This document shows, one piece after another, positions 10,501 to 17,058 of a stretch of DNA of 64,000 nt. The stretch comes from Granulibacter bethesdensis (GTDB lineage: Bacteria; Pseudomonadota; Alphaproteobacteria; Acetobacterales; Acetobacteraceae). Made by a program: the position numbers and the translations under genes. The DNA is taken from contig NZ_CP018192.1 of the NCBI RefSeq assembly GCF_001889525.1, positions 1,561,493 to 1,625,492 of the forward strand, given 5' to 3'. A model generated the notes under the pieces. It saw only the letters and a list, made by a program, of their open reading frames with translations, had not been told where the DNA came from and did no database searches. Position 1 is the first letter of the stretch; every line of letters starts with the position of its first letter.

Positions 10501-13193
10501 GTGCTTGTATCAGAATTTCCACCAAATATAATACCAGCATAAGATCCACTAATATAAGCATTTGTACCAGCATTGATAACAATACCACCGCCCATACTAA
10601 CGCCAGTAGAACCGCTTGTGATGGTACCGGTATTATTTACCACATTAAAACTATCTACAGTATAAATACCAATACCCATTCCAAATTGAGTATTCGTTGC
10701 ATTAATGGATCCAGAATTACTAACAGTACCTGAAAATGCGCCAATACCAAAAGCACCACCCTGAATAAAACCAGCAGCGCTATTAGTTGCATAAGCTCCG
10801 GTGCCGTTCAGATAAACACCACTGTTAGTAGACTGTGACGATACAATAGTACCACTGTTGTACAGGGTATTATTATTAAAACCTAGATTGACTGCATCAT
10901 TTATAGCTTTGATAGTGCCGCTATTGGTAACGATGTTTCCAGCACCATTAGAAGTGATGCCAAAATTAGCACCAGTTGCCTGGATCAGGCCACCTGCATT
11001 ATTGCTAATAACAGCATTACCAGATAGAGAAACAGCGTTAGTCGAACTAATATTACCTCTATTGATAAAGGTAGCACCAGTCCCAGTTGACCAAACAGCA
11101 TATTGGCTCCCTGTGCTGGCGATAGAAGCTCCGGTAGCGTTGATAAGAACACCGGCTCCTGCAATGACGACACCATTTGTCGCAGACAATAGACCTGCAT
11201 TGGTTACAGTACCGCTGGTAGTAAATGAATTAAAACTACCACCACCGTTGATTGTCCACGTAGCTCCGGCATCGACAGTAGCGTTCTGGAAGCCGAGATA
11301 TTGCGTGCCGATACCACTGATCGTGCCGGCGGAGGCTCCGGAAAGCAATTCAAGTGTATTCGTTGCGGCATTATTGGCCGTGACGCTTCCCGTGATCTGG
11401 GAGCTGACACCGAGCTGAAGCAGGTTGATACCGCTACCCTGCAAGGCAATAGCCGGGCCAGAAGAACCTATGATAGTACCGTAATTGGCAACCGTGCCAG
11501 CCAAAGCAGAGACGATACCGGTGGTGCCACCAGAGATGTATCCACCCACCTGGTTGGTGATATTGGCATTTCCGGCTGCAGTGATACCGAAAACGCTACC
11601 CTTGATGGTACCGCTGTTCAGAATGCTTTGCACCAGGGTCGTGCCGGTGAACTGAACCCCGATTGAATCACCGACAATGATCGCAGAAGCCCCTATATTC
11701 TGGAGAGACCCTGCGGCCATCACAACGCCGGTGCTGGCGCTGGTAATAAACCCGGAGTTAGTCAGCAGGTTGGATGCATCAGCATTGAGGATGACGGCGG
11801 CTTTGCCAGAGGTGGCATTATTACCGATAAGCGTTCCGGCATTTATAATCGTGCCCGTATCCATGCCGAGACCAGCCCAGCCGCCCGAGATCGTACCTCC
11901 AGAGCTGTTCGTGGCATAATTGGCAGCATTGCCGTTTAAATAAGCACCTGCATTGGAAGTGCTCTGCGAAATAATTTTACCAGAATTATATAGAGTACCA
12001 ACATTATAAGTATGAATAGCATCATTTGTTGCAGTGACATTACCACTATTAACAATATAATTATTTGTGGTGCCGGAAGCATTAATACCAAAACGGGTAG
12101 CATCTGCTGCCTGGATCAATCCCGACGAATTATTTGTAACAGTAACAAAATCACCACTAATACTGATACCATTACCACCTATAATAGTACCACTGTTACT
12201 GATACTAGCGCCCCCAGAGCCAATAATAGCACGAGTAGCGCCAGATATATATCCACCAACCTGATTGGTAACAAACAGACTGCCAGCAGAGCTAATGCCA
12301 AACACTCCCCCCGTCACAGTCCCACTATTAGTAATGGTGCCGTTACCAAATACAGCCCCGGCCCCACTAACAGTAAAAATAACACCAATGGAGGTACCGC
12401 CAATAGAACCAGTGTTATTAATATTGCCAGCACCCATATAAACAGCACTATCAGCGCTGGTAATACGGCCAGTGTTGTTCAAAGAATTGATGGTATCGGT
12501 ACTAAAAATGGTTACACCGCGGCCACCTGGTGAATTAGTCGCATTAATCGAACCAGAATTGAAAATTGTGCCTGAGTACATACCCAGGCCAAAGTTACCA
12601 CCCTGGATCAAGGCTCCCGCGCTGTTGGTTGCATAGTTTCCGCTGCCATTAAGATAGGCGCCGCTGTTCCCTGCATTATTTGAAACTATTGAACCAGCGT
12701 TACTGAGGTAATTATTATTTCCACCCAAATTCACACCATCTGTTGCTGCGGTAATGCCACCAGCATTAACAACAGTACCATTGGTGGATACGGTTACGCC
12801 AAAATTAGCGTCGAGACCACGAATAACACCATTAGAGTTGTTGGTAATGCTGGAGCTATCACCAGCAAAGATGCCACCTGCCCCCGAAATGCCACCACTA
12901 TTGGTGACGGTTCCCTGGGCGCCCATCTGGATGCCCCAATAGGAAGCGTTACCGCTGCCACCACGAATGGATGCCGCAGCCACATTGTTGATAAGGCCGC
13001 CACCCGACAGACTGATGCCCGTCGTGGTGCCCGAGACAGCACCGCTGTTGTTAATGGTCCAGAGTGTTGTTAGAGCACTTCCTACCCCCACCCCGTTGGT
13101 ATTTGAGACGGTGATACCGGGGTTAATATCGATAGGGTTCGTATAAGCGTTAGTAAGAATAACACCTGAAGTGGTTGAAGTGAGATTGCTCAT
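1512..13193 (-). CDS. Giant repetitive secreted protein with C-terminal Hint_2 domain
   Basis: About 3,890 residues. Nearly all is a low-complexity, Gly/Ser/Thr/Asn-rich beta-solenoid-like array built from short 'NSGTI..' and 'G.YISG..' units, as in adhesins and autotransporter passengers. A longer module ending in 'TISGIGTQYLGFQ' recurs about nine times. No Sec signal peptide and no beta-barrel are seen. The C-terminus (about the last 200 residues) is a Hint_2 (Hedgehog/intein-like) domain. It begins at a Cys whose codon is at 2124-2126, followed by GTLILTDRG, VEDLKIGDNVIT, the RPIRWLGRR segment and the VSPLHAMFIDG block. Hint domains can cleave their own backbone. I chose ATG 13193 (MSNLTSTTSG) over the TTG at 13229. 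GC is lower than in neighbouring genes. Secretion route and role (adhesion or biofilm) are inferred. Confidence 0.85.
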   Translation of the reverse strand: MSNLTSTTSGVILTNAYTNPIDINPGITVSNTNGVGVGSALTTLWTINNSGAVSGTTTGISLSGGGLINNVAAASIRGGSGNASYWGIQMGAQGTVTNSGGISGAGGIFAGDSSSITNNSNGVIRGLDANFGVTVSTNGTVVNAGGITAATDGVNLGGNNNYLSNAGSIVSNNAGNSGAYLNGSGNYATNSAGALIQGGNFGLGMYSGTIFNSGSINATNSPGGRGVTIFSTDTINSLNNTGRITSADSAVYMGAGNINNTGSIGGTSIGVIFTVSGAGAVFGNGTITNSGTVTGGVFGISSAGSLFVTNQVGGYISGATRAIIGSGGASISNSGTIIGGNGISISGDFVTVTNNSSGLIQAADATRFGINASGTTNNYIVNSGNVTATNDAIHTYNVGTLYNSGKIISQSTSNAGAYLNGNAANYATNSSGGTISGGWAGLGMDTGTIINAGTLIGNNATSGKAAVILNADASNLLTNSGFITSASTGVVMAAGSLQNIGASAIIVGDSIGVQFTGTTLVQSILNSGTIKGSVFGITAAGNANITNQVGGYISGGTTGIVSALAGTVANYGTIIGSSGPAIALQGSGINLLQLGVSSQITGSVTANNAATNTLELLSGASAGTISGIGTQYLGFQNATVDAGATWTINGGGSFNSFTTSGTVTNAGLLSATNGVVIAGAGVLINATGASIASTGSQYAVWSTGTGATFINRGNISSTNAVSLSGNAVISNNAGGLIQATGANFGITSNGAGNIVTNSGTIKAINDAVNLGFNNNTLYNSGTIVSSQSTNSGVYLNGTGAYATNSAAGFIQGGAFGIGAFSGTVSNSGSINATNTQFGMGIGIYTVDSFNVVNNTGTITSGSTGVSMGGGIVINAGTNAYISGSYAGIIFGGNSDTSTGQITLVGNGSVNNTGTIFGGNIGITSVGTISVTNSGQISGASQGIMAAGAIFVTNQAGGTISGTNNNAIRGSTGTIDNSGTIQGNGVTLFSGNGVVINSAGALIQSNNGWAVQANYVNNTVINAGRITGANDGVHLGGNNATTLTNNNTLINTGTIITTGLANHGAFLDGYGNTASNSGYIQGGAIGIGMDGGGISNAGTITVSSGVGALIRSVTVTNSLVNTGKISSVGTGVQLGTGAVQNNGTAATISGAAYGVLFTGSSIVTGGVTSIVTGTVTNSGSILSGNYGISAAGAVLVTNLSGGVISSAGSYGIQSALSATVVNSGIIQANNYGISAVGSLIVTNQTGGTISSSSRAIFGNAGASISNTGMINGGISLSSGGGTLINNVSGIVQVNITTGYTHTVQFDGSDNYIKNDGTIEGLNNSDAINLASTVAATGIGHSTLINTGLLKTTGTYTSGAFLHGTGNYISNAAGGTVIGGGWGLGMDSGTIDNAGFVSVALTSTGKGLVVFGTNGAVNNTGTVTSQSTAVVMGGGTLRNTASTAVISGNSYGVEFISASASGVVLNSGTIQGGVFGISAAGGAIVTNQAGGYISGGSTGIVSSLPGTIVNSGTIIGSSGTAIVMQGTGANLVQLGVSSQITGNVTANTAGTNTLELLSGASTGVISGIASQYIGFQSVTIDSGANWAINGTNTIAQSASLINSGTISVANNLTIAGSMSNASTAKLAGNVALVSNGTITNDGTINGQINGGGTNAVLLNTGSVLQTGTIAVSLGSGGTVTNSGLISNAGGTAIYLGGTGTNILNLNNSVGIVGSIIATGGLNRLNMIGGQAGNLPTISGIGSTIVGFNQITAASGANWNLTGSNSIDSTVTFSANSASLTNTGTFTGKVNLGFSSTLSNVGTLSPDSTGTVVSMNVSANRLILVPTAVVSGTVTAQGTLNYLELASGSTTGTISGIGTQYVGINTQIDQNAKWVMSGTNSFVPGLTLNVMGTLVNRSMLVSTGSIINSGFIENSSAIYGGISFVGTGSITNAVSSAIINSNGAAISGQASSVSNAGTLIGHRSGTTAGYGISFQAGGTIINTGGVTGDDSGIIISGSVGTVTNIGAISGVTSYGIGLLNGGYVSNVSGAVLSGSLIGIYATGAAATIVNDANASISGNSTSASGAAINLQSGGTITNAGSIGGAGGTAVIFGGNGQNLLQLLAGAQFTGLVTGGTTAQNTLSLLSSSNAGVISGIGTSYINFQNITVGSGASWSLSGSNSIAAGYTVTNSGLLTNAGAFNNSGTINNTTVGTLSGVVTLSNNGLLINSGSVIGTIVGAGSNNTITNYGTVTPAGATAIAMGGAGINLLQLGARSQINGIATANSSGTNTLELLSGASAGTINGSNFVGFQTGSIDGGAVWTISGNGNFTSLVNNGRLTNQGSLSAAQGIILNTSTASLTNATGATISNIGTSQYVITASNSGGVINNSGTILATGNGAVGAITLLSSGTITNNANAQIVSNGSAYVIVINGTNNYVQNAGLIKGVSDAVNLGANSTLINTGTLETTGGFYSGAFLHGSGNSISNTGRVLGGGFGLGMDAGIINNAGTIMASDSGAGRGVAFSLASAGNLLVNTGAISSNSTAVLMAAGTVQNTAASALISGAAYGILFTSSAAAGTVLNTGTIRGGTYGISAAGALNVTNQLSGYISGSIGIIAQQPATINSNGIIIGSSGTAIAMNGNGSNLLQLGVAAQISGVATANIAGNNTLELLAGSSAGSISGSQIAGFQTGIVDTNATWTMSGNNTNFTSFTNNGNLTNTGTLAATNGIIIVGSGVIQNAITSSINNTGTQYAAIQSNGTGATVINSGNITSYKAISLSGNGHITNAAGGLIQSSVTTGGTFGITAAGTGNVLVNNGTIIAFTDGANLGSGGGNTLQNTGRISSNGGSFSGVYMNGTGNFATNSATGLVEGGNYGIGMYSGTVSNAGSINASNAQYGMGVSIFSADNSNLLNNAGRITSSNSAVWMGGGSIANAASAVLSGSTVGIAFVSASGTGVVNNSGSITGGNIGISAAGSLIVTNLAGGTISGSVQAITGASGANINNSGLIDGFVTINNGGVNLINNAGGTIQSNGAGWGIILQGNTNVVNNSGLLRANSDALHTYNLATLYNSGTIISLNTGTLGAAGAFLDTSGAANYVSNSSGATIQGSWAGLGMNTGTVVNAGTLNAIGSSNGKGVVFQNVDASNLLTNSGLITSASTGVVMGAGSIQNVGASAIIVGNSIGVQFTGTTLAQSILNSGGTIKGGVFGISAAGNANITNQVGGYISGGSTGIVSVLAGTVANYGTVIGSSGPAIALQGSGANLLKLGVSSQITGSVTANSAGTNTLELLSGASAGTISGIGTQYLGFQNATVDAGATWSFTGSNAIVSSNILTNSGTINNTGTLTGVVTMTSGAALTNAAGAYIDNRTFLSPAIVSRGSSVNIVNIGQILGAQSQGALIALGASSTLNNIGLIQGSGANAIIVTAGINASIANNGTIIANQTSNTAIQMVSGTFNNAGLLRSDYAYSNGVSASGIATVLNSGIISAAGAFGQAIALAAGGTVINTGSVAAQVVAGVTRTAINFGAGNSRLAMTSGSSIAGNVVAAGSGNVLELDGAGTTLSGFGAKYTGFQTINVKGDGWVLGDTLTNTNILMQTTGTLTVSQTLDSSNTITLGGTSSAGVGSGNIIISTPGTALAATVSDFGNGESITLAGLAYQASDVVDVVGTALILSHVASDGTKTQYYSIRLDPSAHDQNYKMRQASSGNGVTVYDDGTPCYVHGTLILTDRGEVPVEDLKIGDNVITAGEAVRPIRWLGRRSYNGRFIQGRRDVLPVRIRQGALDGVLPKRDLQVSPLHAMFIDGVLVPAGRLVNGVSIVQEQHVETVSYVHIELDTHDVVFAEGAASESYVEDNNRNMFHNAHTYTGKGAAKVKARGRKRNGVAAARYCATRVEDGRQLETIRMRLMEHEAYQEMKRLALSA
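3318..3850 (-). repeat. Long near-identical internal repeat, copy A
   Basis: About 530 bases that match 11256-11783 with only scattered substitutions and one three-base indel. They encode the recurrent module (NLL.LGVSSQITG, LELLSGASAGTISG) and the following YISGG segment of the giant protein. More diverged relatives lie near 8445-8800 and 5180-5560. Confidence 0.85.
11256..11783 (-). repeat. Long near-identical internal repeat, copy B
   Basis: Direct-repeat partner of 3318-3850, about 7.9 kb away in the same gene and same orientation. The first 80 or so bases are identical. Homologous recombination between the copies would delete about 2,650 codons in frame. Confidence 0.85.
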
Positions 13194-13612
13194 TGTAAAT
13201 CCGCCCAAAACGAACCCAAAAAGATTCAATTTTTACAAAGTAGGGTATCAATTTTTTGGATTTTTACATAAAAATGATTTTAAAGACAAGAGAGAATATT
13301 ATTTATAATTTGTTATTTTAAATAATTAATATTTTAATCTTATTTTATTTTTGACTTAATTTTTTGTTTTATCGTCAATGAATTTTTCTCTTTATTAAAG
13401 AAAATTTCTTTTAAATGCCAATATTACTGTTAACTAATATTAATAAATTATTTTTAAAATTGTTTTTGTTAAATATTAATAAATTAATTTTTTTAAATTA
13501 TTTCATTTTGAATTTTTAAAAATTTTCTAATGTAAATTTAATAATACTGATAAATAATTTTGACGTGTTTAAAAAATATTTTGTATTTTATATAAAAACT
13601 TACAGGTGAATA
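13194..13612. promoter_or_regulatory. Very AT-rich divergent promoter region
   Basis: About 400 bases between the divergent giant gene and phosphatase gene. Much of it is runs of A and T with very few G or C (13250-13600), in strong contrast to the flanking genes. TATA-like stretches sit near 13585-13600 just before the phosphatase start. No ORF or RNA gene is seen. The composition fits a target for an AT-binding silencer such as a MucR- or H-NS-type protein, but that is inference. Confidence 0.6.
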
Positions 13613-14872
13613 ATGAGATTTAAGTTTCATACCTTACTTGCGCTATGCATTCTCTCTACAACCGTTTCGTCACATCCTGCATCAGCCCAGACAATGACTC
13701 TTAGAAAAGTCGTTGCGCTGGTCCGGCACAGCATACGTTCCCAGGATATAGGTGCTCCAAACAGCCTGGCTGCCCCCTATTCGCCTCTGAACTGGCCGAC
13801 CTACGGTGTATCCAAGGGTAGCCTGACCGCGACAGGAACGGCCTTTGCCAAAAATATGGGAGGATATTATGCGGATCTGTACGCTGCGCTTGGTTTAAAG
13901 GCTGCATCACAATGCCCCCCAACAAGTAATGGGGTTTTTGTGTGGTCCGATAACAGAACACCCCGTACTATAGCGACCGGAACCGCTTTATTAACTGGTG
14001 CTTTTCCAGGTTGTGGATTATCAGCGCATTATTACCAATCAACTTCCAATGATCCACTTTTTTATTCCAATCAAAGCCTCACGCCAGGAACACCCAGCCT
14101 TAGCATCGCACCGCAGATGAATGTGATGATGCAAATCATGGGAGCCGCGGCTGGAGACACTTATACAAGTTCCAATAATCCTTGTAATTCCTCAACAAAT
14201 CCTCCTTCGCAAACGACTTGCGCAGATGTCGGCGATTATGCAGATGAGTTCAGACTGCAATATGCTTCCGGCTTGTCAGTCAACAATATTGCCTGGGGCA
14301 GCTGGAGTTCCCTTGGCATTGCCAAACAACAGATACTGAACGAAATTCAGCTTTATACTCAATGGTATATGGCTGATTATAGAGCGCAGACGAATGGGGT
14401 CGCCAATGGCACCTTTCATTCCGAGAATATCGCCAACCAGATCGCGCTGGCCTTATCACAGGTTACCACGCCTGGAACATCAGGGGGGCCGCCTACTGCA
14501 CGTCTGGTTCTGTTTGTAGGACACGATTCCACAGTCCAGGCTTTGGGAAGCCTGATGAATGCAAATTGGACCTCTCAGGATGGCGTCAGCAAAGATTCAC
14601 CTCCTGTCTCCGGTTTGGTTTTTGAACTTTATAGCGATAGTAGCGGCAATTTCTTTGTCCGCCCCCGTTTTATTGCCGCAACACTCGACCAGATGAGGCA
14701 AAACCGGCGCCTGACCGCCAATGGCAGCAATAATCCCGGCAACAGCACTCTTATCATTCCCGGTTGCACGACACAGAGTGTCGACAGATGCAGCGCCAGC
14801 ACATTCATCAGCATATTGAATACCGCCATTGCCAGCACCGGCATCACGCCTACGACGGTGCCATACAACTGA
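13613..14872 (+). CDS. Secreted histidine acid phosphatase (AppA phytase-like)
   Basis: A 419-aa periplasmic or secreted phosphomonoesterase of the histidine acid phosphatase family (branch 2; PF00328-type), resembling E. coli AppA phytase and glucose-1-phosphatase. A signal peptide covers residues 1-25 (cleavage ASA|Q). The phosphate-pocket motif RHSIRS (residues 38-43) is a variant of RHGxRxP with H39 as the nucleophile. The C-terminal GHD (H304-D305) is the proton-donor motif. Cys residues at matching places (QCPP, GCG, PGCTTQS) fit AppA-like disulfides. The start has AGGTGA a few bases upstream. The gene is 38 bases ahead of the 692-aa repeat protein and may be co-transcribed with it. The substrate (phytate, sugar phosphates) is not decidable here. 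The Gly-to-Ser and Pro-to-Gln changes in the signature are unusual. Confidence 0.88.
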   Translation: MRFKFHTLLALCILSTTVSSHPASAQTMTLRKVVALVRHSIRSQDIGAPNSLAAPYSPLNWPTYGVSKGSLTATGTAFAKNMGGYYADLYAALGLKAASQCPPTSNGVFVWSDNRTPRTIATGTALLTGAFPGCGLSAHYYQSTSNDPLFYSNQSLTPGTPSLSIAPQMNVMMQIMGAAAGDTYTSSNNPCNSSTNPPSQTTCADVGDYADEFRLQYASGLSVNNIAWGSWSSLGIAKQQILNEIQLYTQWYMADYRAQTNGVANGTFHSENIANQIALALSQVTTPGTSGGPPTARLVLFVGHDSTVQALGSLMNANWTSQDGVSKDSPPVSGLVFELYSDSSGNFFVRPRFIAATLDQMRQNRRLTANGSNNPGNSTLIIPGCTTQSVDRCSASTFISILNTAIASTGITPTTVPYN

Positions 14873-14910
14873 GTGTCAGCTTATCGCGGCTTTTACCCTG
14901 GAATGTATAG

Positions 14911-16989
14911 ATGACCACAACCACCACAAATTCCGGAACCATCAGCACAGGAATCGTCACTGTTTCCGGTTCCGAAATATACACCAACACCACCACAGGG
15001 CTGATCACTGTTCCAGTAACAGGGACAGAGTATGGTGCCGCCATCGTCAACAGTGGCACCATCATCAACAACGCAGCCAGCACCGGGGCCACGACGGCTG
15101 TTTCATTGAATGACACCGGCAGCGTGGCAGGCAGCGCCACCAACATTGATAATAATCAGGGTGCCCTGATTCAGGGGACGGATTATGGGCTGGATATTGA
15201 AGCGGCTTCTTCATCTCTAACCCTCAGCATTACCAACCAGGGGACCATTCTCGGCGGGGCCGGAGACGGCAGTACAAATGGCGTTGCCATTTATGGCATT
15301 GCCAACACCACTCTGGTGAACAACACAGGGGGCGTGATTTCAGGCGATGATACTGGCATCCGGCTTGGTGTACCTACCGCCAATACCTCTCCCGTTTCTT
15401 ATAGTATCACCAATTATGGAACCATCACCGGTATCAATAACACCGGGATCGATCTGGCATCCGGTGGCACAGTCACCAATAATCATGGTGCAGTGATCAG
15501 GGGGTACTGGGCCGGGGTGGCCATGGTGGCAAACAGTTCCCACAACTCGGTGACAACGGGCGGCACTGTTATCACCGATGGTACAATCATCGGCCAGAAT
15601 AACATCGCCATTCAGTTGGCGGCGCCGGTTTCTATGGAGCCTTATAGCAATCAGGTACAGATCGGTACCGATGCCGTGTTTGAGGGGATCGTTGATGGCG
15701 GCGTCCCCGCCAGCAGCACAGTGGCATCCAGCGCTCTGGTATTGATGGCAGCGACATCTGCCGACACCAACACAACCGGAAAACTCAGCGGCATCGGCAC
15801 GGAGTTCGTGAATTTCAGTGCTCTTTCGCTCGCCAATGGAGCAGGCTGGGTTATCGACGGGGGGCTGGACAGTATCGGCACCGTCTCACTTGGTGCCGCC
15901 TCTGCACTAACGCTGGCTGGTACAGGCACACTCACCTCCAGCCAGACGATTGCGTTCAATAATGCTGGCTCCAGCCTGAGACTGGGGGCCGGATACGCCC
16001 TGAATGCCGGGAACCTGCAACTCGGTCAGGGGGCGGATACCATTCAGGTCGCGGATCAGTCTTTCAACCTTGCCGCCGGGAGCGGTGCCCTGACCTTTAT
16101 TGCCGGCTCGGGAAAAAGCACCATTACGGGAGGTTCCGGTGCCCTGACTTTCACTGGTGGAAGCGGTGCCAGCACCGTCATAAGCGGCGCTGGCGGAGGC
16201 ACCCTCTCCGGCGGAAGCGATGGCGGCAATCTGCTCGTAGCGGGTGGAGGCAACACGCAACTGCGTGCGGCAGGCAATGGGGATCAGTTGTTTGGTGCCA
16301 GCCATGGCAGCTCCACCCTGATCGGTGCAACCAGCGGCCAAGTGAGTTTGGTTGGCGGGGCCGGTGCCGCGATCATCGTTGCCGGCTCAGGCGGGGGGGC
16401 CATTTATGCCGGCTCGGGTAGCAGCACCGTATTTGGTAGCAATACAGGGGCATTGGTCGGAACGGGCACCGGCAACAGCCTTCTGGTCAATATGGGGCGC
16501 AGCACAATTGCCGGAGAAACCGGCACCAGTACCATATTCGGCAGCCAATCCGGACAGAACACGGTATTCGGCGGAACAGGCACCATGCAACTTTCCGAAA
16601 CCGGAGGCAGCAATCTCGTGATGGGCGGAGGCGGTGCCATGACCCTGTTTGGTGGCGTCGGCAACGATACCATCCTGACCGGCCAAGGCGGGACCATGAC
16701 GGCTTTCCTCAGTGGCAATCAGAATTTGGTGGGTCTGGGGAGTGCCAACGCCATGGTCGTCGCAGGCTCAGGCAGCGATGTGTTCGCCGTTACCGCCGGT
16801 GCGGGCGGCGGTACGACAGCGATTTATGATTTCGACACCAGCAAGGATAAAATCGGACTTTTTGGCTACCAACTCACCGAGATCAACCAGAACGTCACCA
16901 ATGGCTCGTTACAGATTTCGCTCTCTGATCATACCGTCATCACCCTGTCCGGCGTGACCAACGCCCAGGGAAGTATCCTGACCGCCTGA
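14911..16989 (+). CDS. Secreted repeat protein with RTX-like C-terminal region
   Basis: A 692-aa, Gly/Thr/Ser/Asn-rich protein without a Sec signal. Residues 1-230 are short 'NSGTI..' beta-solenoid repeats like those of the giant Hint protein. Residues about 245-310 contain one copy of its recurrent module (KLSGIGTEFVNFSALSL). Residues about 370-620 are glycine-rich 'GGSGAST', 'STVFGS' repeats that resemble a degenerate RTX array. The last 70 residues (DFDTSKDKIGLFGY, SLSDHTVITLSG) resemble the C-terminal end of the protease at 50330-53062. Such tails commonly act as type I secretion signals; no type I exporter genes are in the window. The start codon is preceded by a weak TGGAA. The function is unknown; an extracellular matrix or surface role is likely. 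Confidence 0.75.
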   Translation: MTTTTTNSGTISTGIVTVSGSEIYTNTTTGLITVPVTGTEYGAAIVNSGTIINNAASTGATTAVSLNDTGSVAGSATNIDNNQGALIQGTDYGLDIEAASSSLTLSITNQGTILGGAGDGSTNGVAIYGIANTTLVNNTGGVISGDDTGIRLGVPTANTSPVSYSITNYGTITGINNTGIDLASGGTVTNNHGAVIRGYWAGVAMVANSSHNSVTTGGTVITDGTIIGQNNIAIQLAAPVSMEPYSNQVQIGTDAVFEGIVDGGVPASSTVASSALVLMAATSADTNTTGKLSGIGTEFVNFSALSLANGAGWVIDGGLDSIGTVSLGAASALTLAGTGTLTSSQTIAFNNAGSSLRLGAGYALNAGNLQLGQGADTIQVADQSFNLAAGSGALTFIAGSGKSTITGGSGALTFTGGSGASTVISGAGGGTLSGGSDGGNLLVAGGGNTQLRAAGNGDQLFGASHGSSTLIGATSGQVSLVGGAGAAIIVAGSGGGAIYAGSGSSTVFGSNTGALVGTGTGNSLLVNMGRSTIAGETGTSTIFGSQSGQNTVFGGTGTMQLSETGGSNLVMGGGGAMTLFGGVGNDTILTGQGGTMTAFLSGNQNLVGLGSANAMVVAGSGSDVFAVTAGAGGGTTAIYDFDTSKDKIGLFGYQLTEINQNVTNGSLQISLSDHTVITLSGVTNAQGSILTA

Positions 16990-17029
16990 CCGACCGATCC
17001 CCGATTTGGCCAACTTTTTTCACCGGCCT

Positions 17030-17058
17030 ATCCGCTGACAGAAACCCTGTCAGCGGAT
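17030..17058 (+). terminator. Hairpin terminator after the 692-aa repeat protein gene
   Basis: A perfect 12-base-pair stem ATCCGCTGACAG / CTGTCAGCGGAT with a five-base loop, followed by TTTT on the plus strand. It overlaps the stop codon of the convergent gene at 17050, so it may serve both directions. Confidence 0.6.

Noticed and set aside
1512-13193. Autotransporter or filamentous-haemagglutinin-type adhesin
   Set aside because: Repeat style fits, but there is no extended signal, no TPS domain and no C-terminal barrel; a Hint_2 domain takes that position.
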